Shown piece by piece: positions 23,434-31,134 of a DNA stretch of 46,461 nt. The DNA lies in NCBI GenBank assembly GCA_029263355.1, contig JAJCXQ010000249.1, forward strand, positions 1 through 46,461. Reading direction: 5' to 3'. The position numbers and the translations under genes are program-made. Numbering within the stretch: the stretch's first letter is position 1; the number at the start of each line of letters is the position of its first letter. The DNA comes from Acidobacteriota bacterium. Lineage in GTDB: Bacteria > Acidobacteriota > Thermoanaerobaculia > Multivoradales > J023. The notes under the pieces are model-generated. The model was not told where the DNA came from. It saw only the letters and a program-made list of their open reading frames with translations, and made no database searches.

Positions 23434-25026
23434 ATGTCGAAAAAGATATTTATCAGTCATCGTAACGTCGGGGACGATTTGGTCTTGGCCAAGACGTTGC
23501 ACCGCGATTTGGAGCAATTCGGCCACGACGTTTTTCTCGACGCCGCGGACCTCCAGTTAGGGGACGAATGGCCGACTGTGATCCAGCGCGAGCTGGAGAG
23601 TGCGGACGTCTTGATCGTGCTGTTGTCGCGGCATATCGCGACCCACCCCGACATGGTGATCGAGGAGGTGTCGATGGCGAAGGAGCTGCGACGCCGTCAG
23701 CAGGGCCGCCCGACCATCATGCCGGTGTGTATCGGAGCCGACGCGGTCGCGTCCTTGCCCTACGATCTGGCGGCGATGATCAAGCGGTTGCAATACACCG
23801 TGTGGTCGGGCCCGCGAGATACCCGGCCTCTGATGTCTTCTCTGCTCGAGGCGCTCGACCCCGATGCTTCGAAGTCTCGTTCTCGGGGCAGTTACGACAA
23901 GGGTCGTGGATTTTCGATCTCCCGTGGGCCGGAGGAATCGGACTTCCCGTTCCCCGGCGATGACCTCTCCGTCGATGAACCCAAGCGTGCGTTGTCTCTC
24001 GGCGTCGGTGACGAGCGGCCGTTACCGCAGCCACCCAAAACGCCTTACTCCTCCGAATGGTACGTCTCGCGTTCCGACGCCGAGCGCCAAGCGGCAGCAC
24101 TGCTGCGTGAACCCGGCTCACCGGTGGTGCTGGTCGGCCCCGACGACATCGGCAAATCCTACCTGCTCGAACATCTCATCAAAGTGCATCAACAGGAGGA
24201 CGATCGCGTCGTCCGCATAGACCTCGCGGACGCCTTGGACGCTGAGGAGGATCTGTTCCAAGAGCTTGCCTTCCAGATTGCCGAACAGCTCGAGCTCGGG
24301 GATGAGACGATCGACAAAGCCTGGGAGCGCAAAAGGCGGCGCCCGACAAATGTCAGGTTACGCCACTTCATGGAAGCTTCGGGCCTAGTCAGCCTCACCG
24401 GACGACTTTTTCTGGTGGTCGACCGCACTGATGCCGTCGCTCAGTCTGAGGCCGCCAAGAGTCTCTTCCGCGAGTTGCGGGCATGGGCCGAACGTAGCGG
24501 TCGCAGCGAGCCTTGGGATCGCCTGCGTCTCCTGCTCGCCATCTCCACCGAGCCCGACCGACTGACCGACGCTCTCGAAAGCTCACCCCTCGACATCTCA
24601 CCCCCGGTACGGCTCCATGACCTGGACCGTGATCAGCTGTTGGCGATGGCGAGCTGTTACGGTCTGGAGCTGCGCGACAACGAGGTCGACATGCTGATGG
24701 ATCTGATCGGCGGCCACCCCTATCTGGCCCGTATTGTGATGTACCGTGCGGCATCCGGCGGCCGGCCCGTGAATGAGATTCTGTTGCGGGCCACCGATCC
24801 CGAGGGTCTGTTTGCCGACCATCTGAGATCCCGCATGCTCAAAGTGCGGCGAGACGACCAACTGGCCTCCGCCGTACGGTTTGTGATCCAAGGTGATCGC
24901 GATCCGATAGACGCCGAAGTTGCCCATCGGCTATTGAGCTCCGGCCTGATCACCGGCAGTCCGGGGGCCTACCGTATGCGCTACAAGCTTTATGGTGATT
25001 ATTTTCGCGAATGGTTGCGCTCGTAA
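23434..25026 (+). CDS. TIR-domain STAND-like NTPase, probable defence or signalling protein
   Basis: The start at 23434 has GGAAGG 6 bases upstream; the protein has 530 residues. Residues 4-140 are a TIR domain (KIFISHR, FLDAADLQLGDEW, then Glu77/Glu78 in MVIEEVSMA, the usual place of the NADase glutamate). A charged linker follows. From about 210 an AAA-like ATPase begins, with Walker A GPDDIGKS (Lys241, Ser242), a weak Walker B (FLVVDRTD), and a helical/winged-helix C-terminus (about 400-530). This resembles AAA_35-type STAND proteins. TIR domains fused to STAND ATPases can deplete NAD+ during phage infection; that role is inferred. The gene is divergent from the macroglobulin/nuclease block and overlaps the convergent VanZ-like gene by 28 bp. 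Confidence 0.85.
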   Translation: MSKKIFISHRNVGDDLVLAKTLHRDLEQFGHDVFLDAADLQLGDEWPTVIQRELESADVLIVLLSRHIATHPDMVIEEVSMAKELRRRQQGRPTIMPVCIGADAVASLPYDLAAMIKRLQYTVWSGPRDTRPLMSSLLEALDPDASKSRSRGSYDKGRGFSISRGPEESDFPFPGDDLSVDEPKRALSLGVGDERPLPQPPKTPYSSEWYVSRSDAERQAAALLREPGSPVVLVGPDDIGKSYLLEHLIKVHQQEDDRVVRIDLADALDAEEDLFQELAFQIAEQLELGDETIDKAWERKRRRPTNVRLRHFMEASGLVSLTGRLFLVVDRTDAVAQSEAAKSLFRELRAWAERSGRSEPWDRLRLLLAISTEPDRLTDALESSPLDISPPVRLHDLDRDQLLAMASCYGLELRDNEVDMLMDLIGGHPYLARIVMYRAASGGRPVNEILLRATDPEGLFADHLRSRMLKVRRDDQLASAVRFVIQGDRDPIDAEVAHRLLSSGLITGSPGAYRMRYKLYGDYFREWLRS

Positions 25027-25475
25027 GTCTTCGCATCCAACCGGGCCGACAATACACTGAACAACACGATGCCAACCGCATCAGCCACTAGATCGGATCC
25101 GTCCCAAGCCCGGGCCGGAATGTACATCTGACTGAGCTCTTCCATTAACGCGAAGACTGCGACGGCTAATGAACCGCGATAGCAAGCAAACCTCCCTATC
25201 CAGAAGACTCGATATCGACTCGACGCATTGACGCCTAGAGTGAGGAGTCCATACAGGGCTGCATGGGCAACCTTGTCGCCGAATGGTATCGGTCTAACAA
25301 GATCAATGAAGACGTTCGCTTGGCCGGTGTCCGCCTTATAAATGATCCAAAGAATGAAGGTTCCGAAAGCCAGGGTCAGGGGGCTGGCTAAATAGATGTC
25401 GTTGCGATGAGTTGAATTGGCTCGAGGTGACATCGCGAGGCCCCAGATCCGACCGACGCGATCAGAGGGATCCAT
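24999..25475 (-). CDS. VanZ-like small membrane protein
   Basis: From the ATG at 25475 the product has 158 residues. An ATG at 25433 is equally possible, and a longer frame would need TTG at 25511. Three to four hydrophobic segments are visible, with PFGDKVAHAALYGLLTL and a later EELSQMYIPARAWDGSDLVADAVG. These are the conserved His/Tyr and Glu...Asp patches of VanZ-family proteins. VanZ proteins affect teicoplanin sensitivity or anchor to other domains, but most have no known task. Its 3' end overlaps the 3' end of the TIR gene by 28 bp. Confidence 0.75.
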   Translation of the reverse strand: MDPSDRVGRIWGLAMSPRANSTHRNDIYLASPLTLAFGTFILWIIYKADTGQANVFIDLVRPIPFGDKVAHAALYGLLTLGVNASSRYRVFWIGRFACYRGSLAVAVFALMEELSQMYIPARAWDGSDLVADAVGIVLFSVLSARLDAKTYERNHSRK

Positions 25476-25639
25476 AGTTCTGAAAAGTTGATGCGAGGGA
25501 GCTGGCAACAAGCTCGATGTGAATGCACTGTAGGGTCCTAACCTCCACGGCTCTATTCAGCCAGGCGAAGATGGCAAAATTGTGGCGAGAGAGAGGTCTT
25601 GTCGCTGCGTGCCTCGAGACTGGCGAGAAAGCTCGGTGG

Positions 25640-26140
25640 TTAGGCTGGTGGTTCGAAGTTCGGACTGGGCCGGGTCAGCAGTCTCTCCTTCGGGCCGTCA
25701 TAACCGTCGAAAAGCTGTTCATGGGCGGCCAAGGACAAGTCACCGTCACGGGAGTAGTATTCTCCGACCCAGTCCAGCAAGAAACTGAGCTTCTCGTCCT
25801 GCTCCGCTTTCGATTTATATTTGTGCGCTTCCCAGGGCCGATTGCGACAGTTCTCGAGGCAAATCTCTACCCCTGGATCCACAAAGAGCAGGGTCGGCTG
25901 GTATCGTAAAGTGGCCGTCGCCAGGTTGGCGTAGCAGCCTTCGACGATCCATTGATCATGGGTCTCGCAAAAGGCTCCGACGTCAGCCAAAGCATCGTCG
26001 GGCGGGCGAGGTACTGCGATTTTGCCCGGCTCAAAAGCGATCGTATCGAGATCGAGAGCGGTAGCGCTCTCCCGCTCCGCCAGCCAGCGAGCCAGAGTCG
26101 ACTTACCCGAGCCGGAGTTGCCGATAATGGTGATGCGCAT
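25640..26140 (-). CDS. Small P-loop kinase-like ATPase (topology-modulation/adenylate-kinase type)
   Basis: The 166-residue protein starts MRITIIGNSGSGKST, a Walker A at residues 7-15. ALDLDTIAFEP and WIVEGCYAN follow, the order seen in FlaR/topology-modulation-like and other small nucleoside-kinase-like P-loop proteins. There is a lid-like Arg-rich stretch (NCRNRPWEAHKYKS near 100). The substrate is unknown. It begins 10 bp after the stop of the DUF1772-like gene, so the two are probably one transcript. Confidence 0.8.
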   Translation of the reverse strand: MRITIIGNSGSGKSTLARWLAERESATALDLDTIAFEPGKIAVPRPPDDALADVGAFCETHDQWIVEGCYANLATATLRYQPTLLFVDPGVEICLENCRNRPWEAHKYKSKAEQDEKLSFLLDWVGEYYSRDGDLSLAAHEQLFDGYDGPKERLLTRPSPNFEPPA

Positions 26141-26150
26141 CTGTACCGCT

Positions 26151-26606
26151 TCAAGGATTGACGAGTGCCAGCAACGAGATCAAGAAAGCGATCATGCCGA
26201 TTACCGTCCTCAACCCATGCCAGGTGGCCCATCGTTTCAGCTCGGCCGGCAAGCCATCAACGCCGACGGCTCCGGTCTCGAAGCTGGCGTTGGCGGCTTT
26301 GAAGTACACGAAGTAGATACCAAGGATCAGCAGCACAAGGCCCGCGACGACCACCGAGTGCCACCGGGTCTCGGAACCGACCCCAACGCAGACAGCTGCT
26401 GTGACCGTTGGTAGCAGGGTGGCTGTGATGGTGAGTGGCGCGAAGTAACGGTAGAGCTTGGGGCCGAGAGTGGGGTGGAGCTCGAGAAACGTCTTTGGCT
26501 CGAGGGTTCGCCAATAGGGCACCAGAATAGTGCCCTCGGTTAGAAGGCTGCCGACGAACAGACCAAGGATCAAAGAGGTCAGCACCTGTAGCGTCTCAGC
26601 CATCAT
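26151..26606 (-). CDS. DUF1772-like membrane protein
   Basis: The start is the first of two tandem ATG codons (26606, 26603), chosen because GGGAGA lies about 6 bases upstream; an open frame extends to 26669. The product has 151 residues with four membrane segments (about 5-25, 55-75, 83-103, 130-150). It carries GSLLTEGTILVPYWRTLEP and a FVYFKAANASF segment like those of DUF1772/anthrone-oxygenase-like proteins. The function is not known. The P-loop gene follows after 10 bp. Confidence 0.65.
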   Translation of the reverse strand: MMAETLQVLTSLILGLFVGSLLTEGTILVPYWRTLEPKTFLELHPTLGPKLYRYFAPLTITATLLPTVTAAVCVGVGSETRWHSVVVAGLVLLILGIYFVYFKAANASFETGAVGVDGLPAELKRWATWHGLRTVIGMIAFLISLLALVNP

Positions 26607-26888
26607 GCTTGTCTCCCGGGCTTCTTGGCTCCGCGGTTGTGCTCCCGGTAGGAGCCCCGAAGCCTGCATACGTTTTTTGGCGACACGTTATCTGCGAGAT
26701 GGTACTACAGGGGGAGACCAGATCAAGTTGAGATGGCGCGTGGTGGTCCAAGTGAGCGTTGCGACTAGGCCGGGCTGAACAAGAAACAATCAAAGTTGGC
26801 AGAGTCTCGTAGGCTTTCTCGTGAACCCCTTTGAACCCGGCGTCTCGCGCCACATGTGCCTCGCGCTACAACGTCAAAGGAGTCCATC

Positions 26889-27065
26889 ATGATTCGTCGA
26901 TCTATTGCTGTGTTGCTGATCTTGGGAATTCTGATTTCGGCCGCCGCCGTCGCCCAGGTCGATACCGGGAATGGTTATTTGTTCCAAGGGGGGCGTCATG
27001 TCGGGATTGCGCATTTAGGTTCCAGCGTATTCGGCCAAGGGACGAGTGGTTGTCCTACGTTGTAA
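26889..27065 (+). CDS. Small secreted peptide of unknown function
   Basis: The ORF has 58 codons. A strong ribosome binding site (AAAGGAG, 7-8 bases upstream) and a terminator directly after the stop argue that it is real. Residues 1-22 are a textbook signal peptide (MIRRS, then a hydrophobic core, ending AVAQ). The mature part has about 36 residues, is Gly-rich, and has two His and a single Cys near its C-terminus (TSGCPTL). No family is recognised. The gene stands alone between a minus-strand membrane-protein gene and a transposase. Confidence 0.55.
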   Translation: MIRRSIAVLLILGILISAAAVAQVDTGNGYLFQGGRHVGIAHLGSSVFGQGTSGCPTL

Positions 27066-27071
27066 TACCTG

Positions 27072-27117
27072 AGTGTCTCTGAACACGCCCTTCAGAATAT
27101 ACAGACACTTTCTTTCG
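27072..27117 (+). terminator. Rho-independent terminator after the small secreted peptide
   Basis: AGTGTCT-CTGAA (27072-27083) pairs with TTCAG (27091-27095) and, across a 7-nt one-sided bulge, with AGACACT (27103-27109). The stem is 12 bp in all, followed by TTTCTTTC. It starts 7 bp after the stop codon. Confidence 0.55.
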
Positions 27118-27264
27118 GCCACCATTCAGGCCACGAGCAAAAGCTGGCCTGGTTCCCTGCCTTTAGGCCTCTGTTATTGTGATATCTCTAGGATCTGGAT
27201 CGAACCCGCGCGCACTTCGACCACACCCAGCGCAGATATCGAAACCTGATAGCGCTTTCCCTCC

Positions 27265-27291
27265 GGGGCAAGGCCAATCAACGGCCTTCCC
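27265..27291 (-). terminator. Hairpin just downstream of the transposase gene
   Basis: GGG and AAGGCC (27265-27275, with a 2-nt bulge) pair with GGCCTT and CCC (27283-27291) around a 7-nt loop. It lies 8 bp past the stop of the transposase gene. No T tract follows on the minus strand, so it may be a weak terminator or a REP-like palindrome. The rest of 27118-27298 holds nothing recognised. Confidence 0.3.
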
Positions 27292-27298
27292 GACGATT

Positions 27299-28324
27299 TC
27301 AGTTAGCAGTTGGCGACCACGTCGCCCAGCGAGCTACACCACCGGCGTCCGCTAGCGGATCGATAACTTCGCCAACGCGCGTGAACGGCAGGTTCGGTGG
27401 AAAACTGTGTTTAGGAAACACGGCCTCGGTGACGCGGCCAAGTTTCACTTTGAGGGATGCCTCGCGAAAGATCTCGACGAAGACCCTGTAGGCTTGTTTC
27501 ATACGACCTCGCATGGCTTTACTGGCGGCGTGGCACAGCGGTTTGGGACGACGCTTGGTGTTGATGGAGCGAGTGAACGGATCCTGGCTCCGGATGGCTT
27601 TCATGCCGAGAGGCTCGATGCCGAGCTCAGTGCGTTGCGCTGCAGCCGTCTCCTCGATCTCGACGACCATCTCGGTCACGCGTTGACGACGGGTGGCGAG
27701 TGGAAGATCTCTCCAGCAAGGGAGCGGCTCGAGTCGGACTTCATAATGCTGCATAAAGGCGCCGCGATCGATGTCTCCGGCGGCGGCGCCTCTGCGTGCT
27801 GCTTTGCGTTGTGCTTGGCGTCTGGCTTCATACTCCTCGGAACGGGCATACCAAATCCCCTGCATAGGTTTGCCGTCCATCAAGGCTTCCCCGCAGTGGA
27901 CGCCTTCCCATTCCCGGACACTGGCGACTAAGAATTCTTTGACGGTATTGCTGAGGACATAACGCAAGCGGCCGATCAGTGCCTCGTCCTCGGGGCTAAC
28001 GGGGATGAGGTGGTATCTCTCGCGCCAAAACGACCCGCGCCAGCCGATGAGGCGACCGGCTTCACGTGCCAGGTTGCCATTGACGAACTCCATGAACTTC
28101 GAGAGCTGTTCAGCGTCTTCAGGGGTCAAGATCATGTGGTAGTGACTGCTGGTCGCGACAACCGCATGAATCTTGACGGGATGCTCTTCTTGGGCTCGGC
28201 CGAGAATACCGACGAAGATACGTCGGAATTGGCTGGTGACGGGCAACATAAAGAATCCACAGACAGTGGATGTGGAAACTTCGACGCTCCAGCCGGGTGG
28301 AATGTATCGGGGACCTCGTGACAT
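27299..28324 (-). CDS. REP-associated tyrosine transposase (RAYT), Y1/HUH type
   Basis: The ATG at 28324 follows GGGAGA by about 7 bases; the longer frame to 28399 lacks this. The product has 341 residues. The Y1_Tnp core is in the first half: MSRGPRYIP, the metal-binding HYH of SSHYHMIL, a VNGNLAREAGRL helix, FWRERYHLIPV, and the catalytic Tyr in RLRYVLSN. A basic linker (ARRQAQRKAARRG) and a C-terminal extension of about 140 residues follow, which is longer than most RAYTs. RAYTs are usually domesticated, single-copy transposases that move small palindromic REP elements. No classical REP pair flanks the gene, though hairpin arrays lie 1.2 kb away. Confidence 0.88.
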   Translation of the reverse strand: MSRGPRYIPPGWSVEVSTSTVCGFFMLPVTSQFRRIFVGILGRAQEEHPVKIHAVVATSSHYHMILTPEDAEQLSKFMEFVNGNLAREAGRLIGWRGSFWRERYHLIPVSPEDEALIGRLRYVLSNTVKEFLVASVREWEGVHCGEALMDGKPMQGIWYARSEEYEARRQAQRKAARRGAAAGDIDRGAFMQHYEVRLEPLPCWRDLPLATRRQRVTEMVVEIEETAAAQRTELGIEPLGMKAIRSQDPFTRSINTKRRPKPLCHAASKAMRGRMKQAYRVFVEIFREASLKVKLGRVTEAVFPKHSFPPNLPFTRVGEVIDPLADAGGVARWATWSPTAN

Positions 28325-28875
28325 GGGGTTTTCTCCCGAAAATCGGCGGCCCAGAGTTCGACGAGCCCCCACGGCCACACGCCGTGAGGGGTCTCTCACT
28401 CCTGGGGAACCGGTTTCTCGAGGCGTCGAGGGCTCGCAGTCAGGGACTACAAGCGCACCCGGTGCCTACACCCCTATAGAAGACGGAAAACGGGCGCCCG
28501 ATCTGTCGGATCGGAAGAAAGAAGTCGGTTAACGGCTCGTTGGGCGGTTGCCGAAGAAGGTGGCCGAAGTGGCCGGCACTGCGTTGAAAGCACTGCGTTG
28601 AAAGTGGCCGAAGTGGCCGGCACTGCGTTGAAAGTGCCTGAAGTTGCTAAGGTGGCCGAAGTGGCCGGCACTGCGCTGAAGCCCATCGCAACTGACGAGC
28701 CGCGGCGCGTTCCAATTGACGTTTGGTAGAGCCTGTGTCGAACATCGTCGCCTCGATGGAGCCGCGGAGGCGCTGTGGCCCGCAGCTGAGCAGCCAGTCC
28801 GTTATCCGCACTGAAAGTCTAATGGCTTTCATACGGTATATGCTCCGCAACCGATCAACTCCAGAGCCTGACGCT
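28325..28875. other. Intergenic region without a gene: repeat debris and the ICMT leader
   Basis: No frame here has a ribosome binding site or recognisable domain. Bases 28560-28681 hold a degenerate triplicated repeat, listed separately. A TATATG near 28838 could be a -10 box for the methyltransferase-like gene at 28876. Confidence 0.5.
28560..28681. repeat. Three copies of a 30-bp direct repeat
   Basis: A unit starting GTGGCCGAAGTGGCCGGCAC occurs at 28560-28590, 28604-28634 and 28651-28681, spaced 44 and 47 bp. The 14-bp end of the first copy (CACTGCGTTGAAAG) is duplicated again at 28591-28604. The units are nearly identical, so the expansion is recent. Not coding in any consistent frame. 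Confidence 0.75.
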
Positions 28876-29397
28876 ATGCTCATCGTGAGAGCACTCATCT
28901 CGATTGCGGTCCTGCCTGGGACTGTGCTCGTCCTCGTTCCGGCGTGGCTTCTTTCGGGAGGCGATTCCGCAGAGACGGCGACGAGCCTCTGGCGTGCATC
29001 AGATCCTCTTTTCTGGTTCGCTCTGCTCCTCCTGGTAGCGGGGCTGAGCCTCCTGGTCTGGACAGTCTCGCTCTTCTTCCGCCGTGGTCGCGGTACACTT
29101 GCTCCCTGGGATCCTCCGGAACACCTTGTAATTGCAGGACCCTATCGATTCGTCCGCAATCCGATGATCACCGGAGTTGTCACTGCTCTTGCCGGAGAAG
29201 CCCTACTCTTCGAGTCGGCGTCTCTGGCAGCCTGGAGCCTTGTGTTCTTCGCCGTCAACGCGCTGTACTTCCCCCTGGTCGAGGAGCCGGGCCTGCGTCG
29301 TCGGTTTGGCGAAGAGTACTCGCAGTACTGTGCCAATGTGCCGCGATGGCTACCGCGTCTCAGGCCGTGGCTTCCAAGTGACCGCAGTGCGCCATGA
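28876..29397 (+). CDS. ICMT/PEMT-like integral membrane methyltransferase
   Basis: From the ATG at 28876 the product has 173 residues; ATG at 28822 would add 18. There are four hydrophobic segments, and the C-terminal half carries the signature of isoprenylcysteine-carboxyl-methyltransferase-like enzymes. These are GPYRFVRNPMITG near 92-104, then EEPGLRRRFGEEYSQY near 141-156, followed by NVPRWLPR. These residues bind SAM at the membrane face. Substrates of bacterial members are mostly unknown. The 3' end abuts a truncated gene start on the other strand (29468), a sign of past rearrangement here. Confidence 0.8.
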   Translation: MLIVRALISIAVLPGTVLVLVPAWLLSGGDSAETATSLWRASDPLFWFALLLLVAGLSLLVWTVSLFFRRGRGTLAPWDPPEHLVIAGPYRFVRNPMITGVVTALAGEALLFESASLAAWSLVFFAVNALYFPLVEEPGLRRRFGEEYSQYCANVPRWLPRLRPWLPSDRSAP

Positions 29398-29399
29398 AC

Positions 29400-29468
29400 T
29401 CCATCCATGTTGCGGTAGATGGAGACATAGCGGACGCTGTCGGTCAGAGCGAAGATGGATTCGATCAT
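29400..29468 (-). pseudogene. Truncated 5' end of a gene, promoter and start retained
   Basis: On the minus strand an ATG at 29468 opens a 22-residue stretch (MIESIFALTDSVRYVSIYRN and two more). It looks like the beginning of a real small protein family, then runs without a break into antisense of the methyltransferase gene. A TAGAAT hexamer ends 6 bases before the ATG, the same geometry as at other genes in this window. The best reading is that the body of the gene was lost at a junction near 29400. The family is recalled only vaguely. Confidence 0.3.
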
Positions 29469-29474
29469 GGCGTT

Positions 29475-29480
29475 ATTCTA
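29475..29480 (-). promoter_or_regulatory. Candidate -10 box of the truncated gene
   Basis: TAGAAT on the minus strand, one base from the TATAAT consensus, is followed by AACGCC and the ATG at 29468. No -35 box is seen. Confidence 0.35.
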
Positions 29481-29551
29481 AGCCGATCTTTAGAGCATCA
29501 GGGAATCGATCGACGCTCCCAAGATGGTCTAGACCGTAGTCGATAGCGTGA

Positions 29552-30096
29552 TAATAACGTGCGAGTTTGTCTGGATCGTTACTGGCAAAACGCCACGTGT
29601 GCTTCCAACGGTGCGAAAGGTTCTAGGTAAAAAATAAATAACGTTCAAGTTCGTCCGGTTCGTTATTGGCAAAACGTCATGTGTGTTTCTGACTCGACGG
29701 ATTGACTCTCGGTAAAAAACTAGTAACGCTCAAGATCGTTCGGGTCGTTATTGGCAAAACGCCAGGTGCGTTTCAAACGGTTCGGAAGGCTCTCGGTAAA
29801 ATGCCAGTAACGTTCAAGTCCGTCCTGGACGTTATTTGCGAAACGCCACGTGTGTCTCCGACGATTCGGAAGGGTCCTCGGCAAAATGCCAATAACGTTC
29901 AAGTTCGTCCGGTTCGTTATTGGCAAAACGTCATGTGTGTTTCCGACTCGACGGAATGACCCTCGGCAAAATGCCAGTAACGCCCAAGTTGGACAGGATC
30001 GTTATTGGCAAAACGTCATGTGTGTTTCCGACTCGACGGAATGACCCTCGGCAAAATGCCAGTAACGCCCAAGTTGGACAGGAACGTTATTTGCGA
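29552..30096. repeat. Array of about seven 84-85-bp tandem units with a hairpin at every junction
   Basis: Units begin (GTTATTGGCA or close variants) at 29578, 29662, 29747, 29831, 29916, 30001 and, partial, 30086; a degenerate half unit precedes the first. The units at 29916 and 30001 are nearly identical over 85 bp. At each junction TGCCAGTAACG pairs with CGTTATTGGCA, an 11-bp stem with one G-T pair and a 17-18-nt loop. Inside some units TTCCG and CGGAA form a second small hairpin. Because 85 is not a multiple of three the reading frame shifts every unit, so the array is not coding. It fills most of the 867-bp gap 29398-30264, whose remainder shows nothing else recognised. Confidence 0.85.
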
Positions 30097-30219
30097 AAGT
30101 TTCAGTGACACTTAAGCCGGATAAAGCCGTTACTGAGGATCGATCCGGCCTGCGCGGCGAGCGCCCGCTGGGTTGCGTCGGTCGTTGGAGGCCGGCCGAG
30201 GCCACTCGATGGCGCGGGC

Positions 30220-30228
30220 TGCTAAACT
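30220..30228 (+). promoter_or_regulatory. Extended -10 element upstream of the secreted protein gene
   Basis: TG, C, TAAACT (hexamer 30223-30228), identical over nine bases to the element at 32921. The ATG at 30265 is 36 bases further on and has its own GGAGG, so this would be a normal leadered transcript. Confidence 0.4.
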
Positions 30229-30264
30229 GGGTTGCTTGCGATGGAATCGAAAAGGAGGAAAATC

Positions 30265-31053
30265 ATGGTATGGAAGACCCTTCTCATGGCTTCAGCGGCA
30301 CTCTTGACGCTCGCGCCAATAGCCTGGGCCGATGTCCTCGTCACCCTCGAAGGGGAGGCGATTGAAACCACTGGCCCTTGGAAGGTCAAGGGACGACAAG
30401 TCGTTTTTACGAGCCTCACCGGAGTGCTCTCCTCCATGCGCCTTTCCGAAGTAGACCTCGAGGCCAGCAACGAGGCAACCCGCAAGGCCAACGAACCGGT
30501 CGAAGACGTGGCGCCAAAGGCTGCGGAGGCAGCGGTTGCCAAGAAGAGGCCAGCGACACGGGTGTTGACGAACGACAACATCGGCGATGGCAGGCGAGCC
30601 GCAGAGGTAGATGCGGAGGAATTTGGACGAGAGCTCGGTCAAGCGATGGGCGAAGCGATGGCAGGCCTCACATCCGGCATGATGGCCGGGCTTGCTGAAG
30701 GTTTGGGAGCTGAAGGGCAGACCGAGCAGATGGACGATCAGATATCCGAAGGGTTCGCCGCTCTCGGGGAAATCGTCGCTGCGGCGGCGGAGATCGGTGT
30801 GCTCGGGGCAGCCATCGAGGAAAAATACGATCTCGATACGCCAGAGGGAATGAGAGCCGCAGCGGATGAGTTCGACCGGTTGGCCGTGGAGTCCCGTCGT
30901 CGCGGGGAGGAAAGGAGCCCTGACTTCCAGGAAGCGGCGGAGAGCTTTGCGAGTCAGTTTGAGGAATTCGCCGCGTTGGCTCGCAGAGATCCCGAAGCGG
31001 CGGTGGAACTTAGGAGGCAGAAAATGGCAGAGAACGCCGAATCGGTGCCTTGA
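30265..31053 (+). CDS. Exported protein of unknown function
   Basis: The ATG at 30265 has AAAGGAGG about 7 bases upstream; the product has 262 residues. A signal peptide ends near AWA (about residue 22). A short beta-rich part (DVLVTLEGEAIE, then VKGRQVVFTS) follows, about 25-70. The rest is Ala/Gly/Glu-rich and helical, including a Gly-Met-rich patch (GQAMGEAMAGLTSGMMAGLA near 130-150), and is acidic overall. No known domain is recognised. It is likely periplasmic, and it converges with the S33 hydrolase gene. Confidence 0.65.
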   Translation: MVWKTLLMASAALLTLAPIAWADVLVTLEGEAIETTGPWKVKGRQVVFTSLTGVLSSMRLSEVDLEASNEATRKANEPVEDVAPKAAEAAVAKKRPATRVLTNDNIGDGRRAAEVDAEEFGRELGQAMGEAMAGLTSGMMAGLAEGLGAEGQTEQMDDQISEGFAALGEIVAAAAEIGVLGAAIEEKYDLDTPEGMRAAADEFDRLAVESRRRGEERSPDFQEAAESFASQFEEFAALARRDPEAAVELRRQKMAENAESVP

Positions 31054-31094
31054 GCCCGTGATCACGCGGAGGACAGTCAGCCAACGGAGGGCGA

Positions 31095-31116
31095 GGGTCA
31101 CGAAGAAAGGTGACCC
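31095..31116. terminator. Hairpin between convergent genes
   Basis: GGGTCAC (31095-31101) pairs with GTGACCC (31110-31116) around an 8-nt loop. It lies in the 81-bp gap between two converging genes. No T tract follows on either strand. Confidence 0.35.
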
Positions 31117-31134
31117 CGGGCAAGCCAGGCTCGG

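Noticed and set aside
27196..27212. tRNA-like T arm on the minus strand (GGGTTCGATCC)
   Set aside because: The bases needed for the 5-bp T stem and the acceptor stem do not pair, and no D or anticodon arm lies at the right distance.
29552..30096. CRISPR array or integron attC sites
   Set aside because: The whole 85-bp unit repeats, with no unique spacers between conserved repeats, so it is not CRISPR. The junction palindrome lacks the attC core (GTTRRRY and RYYYAAC), and there is no integrase gene.
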